A DNA stretch of 64,000 nt from Duganella qianjiadongensis (GTDB lineage Bacteria; Pseudomonadota; Gammaproteobacteria; Burkholderiales; Burkholderiaceae_D), in contig NZ_WWCM01000002.1 of assembly GCF_009857915.1 (NCBI RefSeq), positions 580,429 through 644,428 on the forward strand, written 5' to 3'. Position 1 is the first letter of the stretch; each line of letters begins with the position of its first letter. Of the stretch, positions 1 through 8,442 are shown piece after piece. Made by a program: the position numbers and the translations under genes. Under the pieces are notes generated by a model that had not been told where the DNA came from, did not search any database, and saw nothing but the letters and a program-made list of their open reading frames with translations.

Positions 1-125
1 CCAAAAAAGGATGGGCAACGTTGTAAAAATGCACCAACATGTTGCGATTTCATCATATTGAAATAATCGTACAACTGTCTTGCTGACAGCATTCTAAGCG
101 CCAGCACCGATTCGCGGCGCAAAAA

Positions 126-149
126 AAAACGCACCCTCAGGTGCGTTTT
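126..149. terminator. Bidirectional rho-independent terminator near the left edge
   Basis: Perfect 10-bp stem AAAACGCACC / GGTGCGTTTT with a CTCA loop, flanked by an A-run on one side and T's on the other, so it can work on both strands. It probably ends a gene lying left of the window. Confidence 0.8.
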
Positions 150-584
150 CAAATACTGCTTCACGTTCCCGGTCGTTTGCGTGATGCCGTAGCGCGCTTA
201 TGGCGGCTTGCAGCCTCTATCACAACGACATTCTGTAAAACGTGTGTCTCCTCGTTCAATCGCCGGCATTGATTGCCGTTTCTCTACACACTCCCCACCT
301 ACAATTCTGGGCTCTTGCTACAGGGACAAATATGTTTATGCGTTATTCCCTGAGAGCGACGCCATCATAACGTAAGGCTTTCGTTTTTGACCAACTATTT
401 TATCCGCGCCCGGAGGGGATTATTTCAAATCTGAACCAATTTTTACGCAGATGGCGAAAGTTGTGGTAGGCATCTTTTTGCTGTTCCCACCTAGTAATTC
501 CCCTCATTGCCAGCCATGGCGCATCCTTATATTTTTAGCCCACAGCCGGATTTCCCGGTACCAATATAAAACTCGAGACACATC
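150..584. other. Non-coding leader upstream of dctQ
   Basis: No open frame with coding character is visible on either strand. The stretch is more AT-rich than its neighbours. It carries a possible sigma70 promoter near its right end (separate entry) and nothing else that I recognise. It is longer than usual for a gap in front of a transporter operon. Confidence 0.5.
507..535 (+). promoter_or_regulatory. Candidate sigma70 promoter for dctQM
   Basis: TTGCCA (507-512), a 17-nt spacer, then TATTTT (530-535), about 50 bp before the dctQ ATG. The spacing is ideal and the hexamers are fair. This is inference from sequence only. Confidence 0.35.
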
Positions 585-1232
585 ATGCTAAACAAACTAC
601 TCGATCACTTCGAGGAGTGGATGATCACCTTCCTCATGGGTGGGGCGACATTCATTATCTTCCTTTCCGTTGCACACCGCTATGGCACCGGCCTGCCGAT
701 TCCGGGCGTACAGGACTATCTATTAAGTCTGCACTTCGAATGGGCGCAGGAACTGGCCATCATCATGTTCGTGTGGATGGCCAAATTCGGCGCCGCCTAT
801 GGCGTGCGCATGGGCGTCCACGTGGGCGTGGACGTACTGGTCAGCCGCCTGCCGTCGGAATGGCGCAATCGCGCCACCTATGTGGCACTGGCCTGCGGCA
901 TGCTGTTTACCGGCATTATCGGCACACTGGGCCTGACCTTTGTGTGGGAAAACGGCATGCACTATGCCATCTTCAACAAGCTCGGTCTGGATGTCAGCGC
1001 ACTCACCGAAGGTCCCACCACGCCCGATCTGGAATGGCCGACCTGGTTTGTGTATTCGGTCGTGCCCATGGGTTCCTATCTGATGTGTCTGCGCTTTATC
1101 CAGGTCACCATCGCCTTCTGGCGCACCGGTGAAATGCCGCATCAGGACGAATCGCAGGTCGATGGTCTGGATGACGATGAAGACGACGACATGTTCGCCG
1201 TTGCCCAGCCCGCCCAGGGAGGTGCCAAATGA
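585..1232 (+). CDS. dctQ: TRAP transporter small permease subunit (DctQ family)
   Basis: Small membrane subunit of a tripartite ATP-independent periplasmic (TRAP) transporter. DctQ supports the large permease DctM in importing organic acids, typically C4-dicarboxylates. The 215-residue protein shows four membrane segments (about residues 14-30, 52-72, 95-118 and 158-180), typical for DctQ, including the conserved QELAIIMFVWMAKFGAAYG stretch. The C-terminal 30 residues are an acidic, probably disordered tail (DDDEDDD), longer than usual. The stop overlaps the dctM start by 4 bp (ATGA), so the two are translationally coupled. The binding protein is not next in line: dctP lies about 2.7 kb downstream on the other strand. 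The substrate cannot be fixed from sequence; a dicarboxylate is inferred from the DctB-like kinase nearby. Confidence 0.9.
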   Translation: MLNKLLDHFEEWMITFLMGGATFIIFLSVAHRYGTGLPIPGVQDYLLSLHFEWAQELAIIMFVWMAKFGAAYGVRMGVHVGVDVLVSRLPSEWRNRATYVALACGMLFTGIIGTLGLTFVWENGMHYAIFNKLGLDVSALTEGPTTPDLEWPTWFVYSVVPMGSYLMCLRFIQVTIAFWRTGEMPHQDESQVDGLDDDEDDDMFAVAQPAQGGAK

Positions 1233-2623
1233 GCCACGCTAATAATGCCCTCACCGCTGTCGCCCAGATGAGCAAGCAGCGCGCCGGCGCCTGGCTGCTG
1301 GGCATAGGCGCGATTTTGCTGGCGCTATGCTTCATTGGCGGCAAGGTCGGCATCGTGTTCGCCCTGCTACTGGCGCTGATGCTGACCGGCATCCCCGTCT
1401 CCATCGCGCTCGGTCTGACCGTGCTGATGTTTATGTATCTGCTGACCCACGTACCGGTCGAAGCGGTGGCGCTGAAGCTGTTCAGCGGCATCGAGAAGTT
1501 CGAAATCATGGCGATCCCGCTGTTTATTCTGGCCGGTAACTTCCTTACCCACGGCGGCGTGGCCAAACGCATGATCAAGTTTGCCACCAGCCTGATCGGC
1601 CACTGGCACGGCGGGCTGGCGCTGGCCGGGATTATCGCCTGTGCCATGTTTGCGCTGGTGTGCGGCTCTTCCGTTGCAACCGTGGTGGCGATCGGCTCCA
1701 TCATCCTGCCTGCCATGGTCAAGCAGGGCTATCCGAAACGCTTCGGCGCCGGCGTCATCATCACGGCCGGTTCGCTCGGCATTCTGATGCTGCCGTCGAT
1801 CCCCAAAGTGATCTACGCGATTTCCACCAACACCTCGATAGGCGCGCTGTTCCTGGCTGGCCTGTTCCCCGGCATCCTGCTGACGGTCATGCTGTGCACC
1901 ACCACCTGGGTACTGGCCAAGAAAAACGGCTATCCGCGCATGCGCAAGGCTAGCTGGGGCGAGCGCCTGAAAGCTTTCAAGGAAAGCGTGTGGGGACTGA
2001 TGCTGGTGGTAATCATCATCGGCGGTATCACCAAGGGCATCTTCACCCCGACCGAAGCAGCCGCCATGAGCGCCGTGTATGCCTTCCTCATTTCCGTGTT
2101 CGTCTACAAGGACATGCCGCTGAAGAAGACGCCGGAAGTGCTGAAAAAATCGGCCAGCCTGAGCGCCATGCTGCTGTACATCATCACCAACGCCGTGCTG
2201 TTCTCCTTCCTGATGGCGCACGAAAACATTCCGCAGGCAATGGCGGACTGGATCCTGGCCAAGGATCTGGGTCAGGCCGGCTTCCTGTTCTTCACCAACA
2301 TACTGCTGCTGCTGGCCGGTAACGTGATGGAACCCTCATCCATCATACTGGTGATGGCGCCTATCCTGCACCCTGCAGCCATCCGTCTGGGCATCGATGC
2401 GGTGCACTTCGGCATCATGATCGATGCCAATATGGAAGTAGGCCTGTGCCACCCGCCGGTGGGCCTGAATCTGTACGTGGCCAGCGGCATCTCCAAGATG
2501 AGTATTTCGGAGCTGACGGTGGCCGTCATGCCGTGGCTGCTCACCATGCTGGTGTTCCTCGTCATCGTCACTTACTGGCCGGGACTGTCCCTGTGGCTGC
2601 CGAAAGCCATGGGCCTGATGTAA
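1229..2623 (+). CDS. dctM: TRAP transporter large permease subunit (DctM family)
   Basis: Large, ion-coupled permease of the TRAP transporter. It moves substrate handed over by the periplasmic DctP protein, using the sodium or proton gradient. The 464-residue length fits the family (about 425) with a roughly 40-residue N-terminal extension before the first hydrophobic segment. About 12 hydrophobic stretches are visible. Family hallmarks include IPLFILAGNFLTHGG, the glycine-rich CGSSVATVVAIGSIILPAM region and the FTPTEAAAMSAVYAF motif. It follows dctQ with a 4-bp overlap and ends just before a stem-loop at 2638-2671, so dctQM looks like a complete two-gene operon. Confidence 0.93.
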   Translation: MSHANNALTAVAQMSKQRAGAWLLGIGAILLALCFIGGKVGIVFALLLALMLTGIPVSIALGLTVLMFMYLLTHVPVEAVALKLFSGIEKFEIMAIPLFILAGNFLTHGGVAKRMIKFATSLIGHWHGGLALAGIIACAMFALVCGSSVATVVAIGSIILPAMVKQGYPKRFGAGVIITAGSLGILMLPSIPKVIYAISTNTSIGALFLAGLFPGILLTVMLCTTTWVLAKKNGYPRMRKASWGERLKAFKESVWGLMLVVIIIGGITKGIFTPTEAAAMSAVYAFLISVFVYKDMPLKKTPEVLKKSASLSAMLLYIITNAVLFSFLMAHENIPQAMADWILAKDLGQAGFLFFTNILLLLAGNVMEPSSIILVMAPILHPAAIRLGIDAVHFGIMIDANMEVGLCHPPVGLNLYVASGISKMSISELTVAVMPWLLTMLVFLVIVTYWPGLSLWLPKAMGLM

Positions 2624-2637
2624 GCAGGCCCGCCTCC

Positions 2638-2671
2638 CCCCGAACAACGTCACTGATAACGTTGTTCGGGG
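2638..2671 (+). terminator. Stem-loop after dctM
   Basis: Perfect 13-bp stem CCCCGAACAACGT / ACGTTGTTCGGGG with an 8-nt loop, starting 14 nt after the dctM stop. The T-tract is poor (cttcct), so termination may be partial. It marks the end of the dctQM operon. Confidence 0.65.
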
Positions 2672-3021
2672 CTTCCTGCATGAACCTATCAGCCACTTCC
2701 GTCCGGCATGGAAAGCGCTGGACGATCTGCAGCCTCTCCCCCTCCATCGATGAATCGCACCGCCAGTCAAGCTGGATGCGCGAGTGCCGACGATTGAACA
2801 TCGCTACGGCACGCTGGGCCACAATCCGAGCAAGAAAACGTACATCTTGCAGATCGGCGCGCTCAACCGGGCCCCTGGGCTTATCTGGTGCGCTTGCTGG
2901 GGCAAATATTTCCCAATATAGGCGTTGAGACAACTTTTTCTCTGTGGCGGTTACCTAGAGAGAAGAGGGTCTGCACGCTGCATGCCTAGCCTTAAAAATA
3001 ACTTTAAGCAGAAATATTGCC
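2672..3021 (+). pseudogene. Intergenic stretch with a possible decayed coding remnant
   Basis: No intact gene. One plus-strand frame, from about 2772 to 2921, reads through as KLDARVPTIEHRYGTLGHNP and on to GKYFPI before a stop. It has protein-like composition but no start codon or ribosome binding site. I do not recognise it. It may be the tail of a gene lost when the region was rearranged, or chance. It sits at the junction between dctM and a two-gene accessory island. Confidence 0.2.
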
Positions 3022-3666
3022 ATGCCGATTAAAACATCATCTATCCGAAACTACCTTAACACCAACCCACTGCAGGAATGCTCGCGCAAAAATATCGAAA
3101 ACAGAATTAAGGCGCTGGAGTCGAAAACCGTCCATCCGACGCAGCCCACCATTGCACGCGCTTCCAGCAAAAGCAGCCCTTACAAACTGGTGACCAACCT
3201 TTTTGAACGCGTCCGGATTGCGTTGTTTAGCAACACGGCTGAAAAACGAATCCGTGCAATCGCGCGACTCAATACTTTCGTCGCGCTTGAATCGTCAGCG
3301 CAAAATCCCAAAGAAAAAAAATGGTATGCGACCGCTATAGATATTTCGCTAGCTAAATGCAAGGAAACGGGGGTGGCTGTGCCGCGGGATGCCCTAAGTA
3401 AGGCCTATGAAAGAGATGGATTGACTAGTCCAGCCTATGCGGTGTGGGAAAATTATTGCAACGAAAAAAAACTGACTTCCACATTGGCCCTGACGCTAGG
3501 CGACGTAGCTAGCAACGATCCGTTTGCCGATATTAGTGAAACTGCAACAATGTTCTCGATACATGCAGCACCGGCAGAATATTGTATGAATCCGTTCGGC
3601 ATGGAGCCTGTTCGCTCTGGCGGCAATAACTTGACTCCGTTCGATCCGAATGAATCGTGGTCCTAG
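3022..3666 (+). CDS. Hypothetical protein with DPF/NPF motifs in its tail
   Basis: A 214-residue protein that I do not recognise. It has no signal peptide and no membrane segment. The first 55 residues are Ser/Thr/Asn-rich and basic, and the middle (56-150) looks helical with many Lys and Ala. The C-terminal 50 residues look disordered and carry NDPF (165-168), NPF (190-192) and TPFDPN (205-210), short motifs of the type eukaryotic endocytic adaptors bind. The DNA is visibly more AT-rich (many AAA and AAT codons) than neighbouring genes, which suggests recent transfer. It stands between the dctM terminator and an ExoU-like patatin gene on the same strand, so the two may form one accessory island. 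A secreted or effector role is a guess. It could also be a plain lineage-specific cytoplasmic protein. Confidence 0.6.
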   Translation: MPIKTSSIRNYLNTNPLQECSRKNIENRIKALESKTVHPTQPTIARASSKSSPYKLVTNLFERVRIALFSNTAEKRIRAIARLNTFVALESSAQNPKEKKWYATAIDISLAKCKETGVAVPRDALSKAYERDGLTSPAYAVWENYCNEKKLTSTLALTLGDVASNDPFADISETATMFSIHAAPAEYCMNPFGMEPVRSGGNNLTPFDPNESWS

Positions 3667-3752
3667 TCGGGCAAAGTCGAGCGCGTCAACGGCTATTTTC
3701 GACTAAAGCCGGTTTGCCTGGCCGTGCGTAAGTGCAGCGGCCCAAGACAAAA

Positions 3753-3782
3753 ACCCCTTGTGGCGTTTAGTCCACACGGGGT
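3753..3782. terminator. Hairpin between the orphan gene and the patatin gene
   Basis: Stem ACCCCTTGTGG / CCACACGGGGT (10 of 11 pairs) with an 8-nt loop, preceded by an A-run and followed by GC-rich sequence. It could terminate transcripts on the minus strand or act as an mRNA structure. It has no T-tract on the plus strand. Confidence 0.35.
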
Positions 3783-3912
3783 GCGGCGCACGGCCCGCTG
3801 CGCGCCCCGGCGGAAATCAGAAAAGAACCATCACAGACTGATGTTATCCAGTATCCCGGCCTGCAGCGCAGCGATGCAGTTGGGATAAGACCTGATTTAA
3901 GTAAGTGAGATC

Positions 3913-5241
3913 ATGCATATCAGTCAGAAAGAACATACTATTCTCTATGAATATGATCAGGCGCTACAGCAGGCCGGCGGGCGTGATTTTCAATTTCGCA
4001 TAGACGGCCGGAGCTATTCGGTAACTGCCTGCGCGACCAGTCATCTGCAGGTGCGCTGCCGCAGCACCTGGGCACGCTGGACCGGCAAATGGCTCGATCA
4101 GTCTGCGCAGATAGAAAGCACGCTACGCCGGCACTACGCCAGCTATCAGCAACAGAATTTACCAAGCTATCAGTCGATTTGTTTTAGTGGCGGCGGCGCC
4201 AAGGGGATCGCTTATAGCGGCGTGATACGCCAGCTGGGCAAGCGGCTGGGCGCTGTGCGGCAGGTATCGGGCGCCTCGGTAGGCGCCTTGACTGCCATGC
4301 TGGTGGCGGCGGGCGCCGACAGTGACGGTATCGCCAAAATATTCCGCTCCCAGCCAAGCCGGCTGGATCAGGAGCTTCTGAAGCAGAGCTTGCGCGCAGC
4401 ACTGTGCCAGTGCTTGTCGCCCTATCGCGCCATATTTGCACAGGTATTGCATCTGGCCGAAACGCAAGTGAGCGACGACATGCTGCGCGATATCAGTTTC
4501 GGACAACTCGATGCGCTACGGATAGCCTTGCAAAATCAGGGAAATTATTCCTTGAAGGAGCTTTTCGTCAATGCCAGCCTGTTCGACCAAGCGCGCAATC
4601 TTGGCGGCGAAGTCTTGCTCTCCGCAGCAACCACGCCTGATCTGCCTTTATGGCAGGCAGGTATCGCCAGCGCGGCCTTACCGCTGGCGCTGCCGCCCGT
4701 GGCCATTCCCAACCATATGCTGCTGCAAGGCGCGGTATATGGCGCGGACCAGCCGGAGCATGCAGTTTTGCTGCGCGATGGGGGCTTGCAGAACAACTTG
4801 CCACACCTTTATCTACATCCCGTCAACAAATTAATTCTCGGTTTCAGCTCGGACCGGCATCTGGCCGCCCATGGCCCGACATGGGTATCCCGCATCAAGG
4901 AATTTCTATGCGGAGAACCGGCCTATGCCCGCCGCTATGCAGATCTACAGCTGGCACAGTCATACGGCATGCATTACATCGATGCCGGGGTCGGCACCTT
5001 GCAGATCAAGGCAGCAATCGCCCGCTACACCGAGCTTACTGATCGATCTGCGCGCGATTTTAACTTTTACGAGATTGTGCAGCGCCCCGTAGCGGGCCAG
5101 CCTGCCCCCTGCTCCGCTGAGCAGAGCTGGAAGCAGCTCAATGCGAGAAAATATGCGACCGCGGGCGAGAAGTCAGGCTTCTGGGACTGGTGGTATCAAG
5201 CACGCCATGGGATGCCGGCCAAATCGGCTACAGGGAGCTGA
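3913..5241 (+). CDS. Patatin-like phospholipase, ExoU-type
   Basis: Predicted serine acyl hydrolase (phospholipase A) of the patatin fold. All three signatures are present: the oxyanion-hole loop GGGAKG (93-98), the nucleophile elbow GASVG with Ser122, and the catalytic aspartate in DGG (289-291). The Ser-Asp dyad is therefore intact. The layout of a roughly 85-residue non-catalytic N-terminus, catalytic domain and C-terminal helical region is that of the bacterial ExoU/VipD group, not of outer-membrane PlpD proteins, because there is no signal peptide or beta-barrel. At 442 residues it is shorter than ExoU (687). It ends convergently 55 bp from dctP. ExoU-like proteins are often delivered into eukaryotic cells and activated by ubiquitin; whether this one is secreted cannot be told, as no secretion genes are in the window. 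Confidence 0.85.
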   Translation: MHISQKEHTILYEYDQALQQAGGRDFQFRIDGRSYSVTACATSHLQVRCRSTWARWTGKWLDQSAQIESTLRRHYASYQQQNLPSYQSICFSGGGAKGIAYSGVIRQLGKRLGAVRQVSGASVGALTAMLVAAGADSDGIAKIFRSQPSRLDQELLKQSLRAALCQCLSPYRAIFAQVLHLAETQVSDDMLRDISFGQLDALRIALQNQGNYSLKELFVNASLFDQARNLGGEVLLSAATTPDLPLWQAGIASAALPLALPPVAIPNHMLLQGAVYGADQPEHAVLLRDGGLQNNLPHLYLHPVNKLILGFSSDRHLAAHGPTWVSRIKEFLCGEPAYARRYADLQLAQSYGMHYIDAGVGTLQIKAAIARYTELTDRSARDFNFYEIVQRPVAGQPAPCSAEQSWKQLNARKYATAGEKSGFWDWWYQARHGMPAKSATGS

Positions 5242-5296
5242 ATCAGGCCCGGGCAGCACCCGCGAGCGCGGGTGACTGCCGGATCAGGCTGGCCGC

Positions 5297-6283
5297 TTAC
5301 TTGGCAGCTTCCTTGTTGATTGCAGAGATCAGGTCTTTACCAATACGGCCTTCCATATCCTTCTGCACCGGCAGCAGGGCTTTACGCCATTCAGCCTGCT
5401 CTTTTACGCTCGGCGTATAGATTTCCGTCTTGCCGGCCTTCTTGATAGCATCGAGCGCCATGTCGTTGTCGCGCTGGGCGATGGCTTTCTCGAACGTGGT
5501 GGCATCCTTCATGGCTTTGTCCAGCGCGGCACGGATATCGGCCGGCAAACCGTCCCAGAACTTCTTGTTGACGATGACCGCATAGCCCAGATAGCCGTGA
5601 TTGGATACCGTCACATGCTTCTGCACTTCATGCATCTTCTGGGTGTACATATTCGATGGCGGATTCTCGGTACCGTCCACCACGCCGGTCTGCAGTGCCT
5701 GATACACTTCGGAGAAGGCCAGCACCTGCGGATTGGCGCCCAGCGCACGCATCTGCGCGTCCAGCACTTTGGACGACTGGATACGCATTTTCAGGCCTTT
5801 GAAGTCGCTCACTGCGTGCAGCGGCTTGTTCGCCGACATTACCTTGAAGCCGTTATCCCAGAAGGCCAGGCCGGTAATACCTTTAGGCTCCAGCTTTTTC
5901 AGCAGGCTCTTGCCGATTTCGCCTTCCGTCACGTTATACAGTGCCGTCTTCGACGGGAAAATGTAAGGCAGGTCAAACGCTTCGAATTCCTTCACGCCCA
6001 GCGGGCCGAATTTGGCCAGCGATGGCGCCAGCATCTGCACGGCGCCCAGCTGCAGCGCTTCCAGTTCTTCCTTGTCTTTATACAGCTGGCTGTTCGGATA
6101 TACCTCGACCTTGACGCGGCCGTTGGTGGCTTTTTCTGCCAGCTGCTTGAAGCGCTCTGCAGCCTGTCCTTTCGGCGTATCCGTTGCCACCACGTGGCTG
6201 AATTTGATCACGATAGGTGCCTGGGCATAGGCATTGATGCTCAGGGCGGCGCCCAGAGCCAGAAGCATGGCGTTGAGTTTCAT
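5297..6283 (-). CDS. dctP: TRAP transporter substrate-binding protein (DctP family)
   Basis: Periplasmic solute receptor of a TRAP transporter, 328 residues. It begins with a clear signal peptide (MKLNAMLLALGAALSINAYA, cleavage about residue 20), followed by the mature start QAPIVIKFSHVV. Family landmarks include AERFKQLAEKATNGRVKVEVYPNSQL and the ligand-clamping arginine in GLKMRIQSSK, which in DctP proteins binds the substrate carboxylate. Its start faces the dctB kinase gene across a 128-bp gap, the usual regulator/receptor layout. Its stop faces the patatin gene. The matching permeases dctQM are on the other strand beyond that gene, which is unusual because dctPQM normally form one operon. 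Confidence 0.93.
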   Translation of the reverse strand: MKLNAMLLALGAALSINAYAQAPIVIKFSHVVATDTPKGQAAERFKQLAEKATNGRVKVEVYPNSQLYKDKEELEALQLGAVQMLAPSLAKFGPLGVKEFEAFDLPYIFPSKTALYNVTEGEIGKSLLKKLEPKGITGLAFWDNGFKVMSANKPLHAVSDFKGLKMRIQSSKVLDAQMRALGANPQVLAFSEVYQALQTGVVDGTENPPSNMYTQKMHEVQKHVTVSNHGYLGYAVIVNKKFWDGLPADIRAALDKAMKDATTFEKAIAQRDNDMALDAIKKAGKTEIYTPSVKEQAEWRKALLPVQKDMEGRIGKDLISAINKEAAK

Positions 6284-6360
6284 GGAGTCTCCAGAAGGAA
6301 GGAAAATACGGTATTGTTCTAGTGTGAACGATTCTCACCATCCTAGACAAGCCCTGCAAC

Positions 6361-6374
6361 TGTGGAAAACCACA
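6361..6374. promoter_or_regulatory. Inverted repeat TGTGG-N4-CCACA between dctP and dctB
   Basis: Perfect 5-bp arms with an AAAA spacer in the divergent gap, 78-91 bp upstream of dctP and 38-51 bp upstream of dctB. Size and position fit an operator for the NarL/FixJ-type regulator encoded just downstream. This is inference; no second copy was found upstream of dctQ. Confidence 0.35.
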
Positions 6375-6411
6375 ATGGCGAGCAGCGTGCAAGGCGATAC
6401 CCTGAACGCCC

Positions 6412-8439
6412 ATGACCGACTCCACCACCACCTCCTCCACCGGCCGGCGCGGCCTGTCCAGCAGCGCGCTGCGCTGGCTGCTGCCCATTGTGCTGGTACT
6501 GTTTTTTCTGGCAATATTAATCTGGCTGCCATGGCAGGCACGCCAGATGGAAAGCACGGAGCGGCAGGAACAGCTGATCGCCGACACGCTGTGGGTAGAG
6601 CAGACCATACGCTTTCAGCTGGGCCGCGATGAAGAGTCGCTGCGCGCGCTGGCCAACGAAATCGGCGCGGTGCACCTGAGCGACGAACAGCTCAAGGCAC
6701 GCCTGACACGCCTGCTGAAAAACGGCCATGAATTCCTCCGCGTGGTGTGGCTGCGGCCCGATGGCAGCCTGCACGCCAGCAGCGACGCCATCCCCCTGCC
6801 GGTGCGGCTGACCCAGGCCTCGGCATCCACCATGGAACTGGTGCGCAAGACCCGCAAACCGATGTACACCCAGCCCGAAGTCCAGAGCGGCAACCCGAAT
6901 GCGGCGCCGGCCGCCGTGCTGATGGACTACCACGTACCGCTGTTCCGCGGCGACGAATATCTGGGCGATCTGGTGGCCACTTACCAGACCAGCGTGCTGC
7001 TGGAAGAAATGGTGCCATGGTGGTTTGCGCAGGATAATCAGGTATCGCTGATCGACCGCGACGACCGCCTGCTGGCGCGCCGCGCTGCGGCCGGCCCCGG
7101 TCACGGCGTGTACACCCACAAGCGCGCACTCGATCTGCCCGGCGCCAACATCACGCTGGTGACGGACAGCGTGAAGAGCGAACCCAAGCTGCTGCCCAAT
7201 CTGCTGGTCGGTTCCGTCATCGTGCTGTCGCTCGGCCTGCTATGGAGCCTGCTGGCTCTGTGGGGCCACATCTCGCGCCGTCTGGCCGCCGAAGGCGCGC
7301 TGCGCCAGCAGATGTCGTTCCGCACGGCGATGGAGAATTCGCTGGTGACCGGCCTGCGCGCACGCGATCTGGAAGGCCGCATCACCTACGTCAATCCGGC
7401 TTTCTGCCAGATCGTCGGCTATCCGGCCGAAGAAATTGTCGGCAAGCTGCCGCCCATGCCCTACTGGGCGCCCGAAGCCATGGCCGAATACCAGACCCGC
7501 TTCGCCTCGGTGCTGGCCGGTAAAGTCACGCCGCAGTTCGAAACCTATTTCCAGCGCCCCGATGGCGAGCGCGTGCCGGTACTGATCTTCGAAGCGCCGC
7601 TGGTGGATAACAACGGCAAGCAGACCGGCTGGATGGGCTCCATCCTCGACATCTCCGACCGCAAGCGGGTGGAAGAACTGAATCGCCAGCAGCAGGAAAA
7701 GCTGCAGTCCAGCGCGCGCCTTGCCACCATGGGCGAAATGGCTTCCATGCTGGCGCATGAACTGAACCAGCCGCTGGCCGCCATTTCCAGCTATACCACC
7801 GGAGCCCTGAATATCCTCAAGCGGGCCGCCGGCCAGCACGCCACGGTCGAAGCCAGCGCGCTGATTCCTGCACTGGAGCAGGCCAGCACGCAGGCGCAGC
7901 GGGCCGGCCAGATCATCCGCAGCGTGCATAAATTCGTCAAGAAGAGCGAACCGCAGCGCCAGCAGATCGCCATTGCGCCGCTGCTGGAAGGCATACGCAC
8001 GCTGATCGAACTGCAGGCGCGTCAGGCCTTCGTGTCGTATAAAACCAGCATCCCCGACGATCTGCCGCCCGTGCTGGCGGACCGCGTGATGATAGAACAG
8101 GTGCTGCTCAACCTGAGCCGCAACGGCATCGAAGCCATGCAGCACATACCGCCCCAGCGCCGCGTGCTGAAAATCCAGGCCACCTATCTGCCCGCAACGG
8201 CACAGGTCAGCGTCGAAGTGATCGACCAGGGCCACGGCATACCGGAGGATGTAGCGCAGCGCCTGTTCTCGCCGTTCTTCTCGACCAAGGCCGAAGGCAT
8301 GGGCATGGGCCTCAATATCTGCCGAACCGCGATAGAATTCCATGGCGGGACACTGACCCATAGCGCTAACCCGCAAGGGGGCACCATATTTACCTTCGTA
8401 CTGCCGGCAACCACGGACAGCACGAAAACGGAGACATAA
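6412..8439 (+). CDS. dctB: DctB-like sensor histidine kinase with PAS domain
   Basis: Membrane sensor kinase, 675 residues. Order: cytoplasmic N-terminus, TM1 (about 20-42), a periplasmic sensor region of about 215 residues, TM2 (about 263-286), a PAS domain (about 300-420), HisKA with the phosphoacceptor His449 in MLAHELNQPLAAIS, and HATPase_c with N-box NLSRNGIEAM, DQGHGIPE and the GMGMGLNI lid. The periplasmic part between two TMs followed by an H-E-L-N-Q-P kinase core is the plan of DctB/DctS dicarboxylate sensors. The next gene starts 3 nt after its stop and encodes the response regulator. The pair is divergent from dctP, so the likely job is to sense the TRAP substrate and switch on its transporter. 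Confidence 0.88.
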   Translation: MTDSTTTSSTGRRGLSSSALRWLLPIVLVLFFLAILIWLPWQARQMESTERQEQLIADTLWVEQTIRFQLGRDEESLRALANEIGAVHLSDEQLKARLTRLLKNGHEFLRVVWLRPDGSLHASSDAIPLPVRLTQASASTMELVRKTRKPMYTQPEVQSGNPNAAPAAVLMDYHVPLFRGDEYLGDLVATYQTSVLLEEMVPWWFAQDNQVSLIDRDDRLLARRAAAGPGHGVYTHKRALDLPGANITLVTDSVKSEPKLLPNLLVGSVIVLSLGLLWSLLALWGHISRRLAAEGALRQQMSFRTAMENSLVTGLRARDLEGRITYVNPAFCQIVGYPAEEIVGKLPPMPYWAPEAMAEYQTRFASVLAGKVTPQFETYFQRPDGERVPVLIFEAPLVDNNGKQTGWMGSILDISDRKRVEELNRQQQEKLQSSARLATMGEMASMLAHELNQPLAAISSYTTGALNILKRAAGQHATVEASALIPALEQASTQAQRAGQIIRSVHKFVKKSEPQRQQIAIAPLLEGIRTLIELQARQAFVSYKTSIPDDLPPVLADRVMIEQVLLNLSRNGIEAMQHIPPQRRVLKIQATYLPATAQVSVEVIDQGHGIPEDVAQRLFSPFFSTKAEGMGMGLNICRTAIEFHGGTLTHSANPQGGTIFTFVLPATTDSTKTET

Positions 8440-8442
8440 AGC

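Noticed and set aside
1..90. Half-site ATCGTACAAC near the left edge, similar to the arm of the GntR-type palindrome at 59815
   Set aside because: The second arm is missing; no dyad symmetry around it, so it is not an operator by itself.
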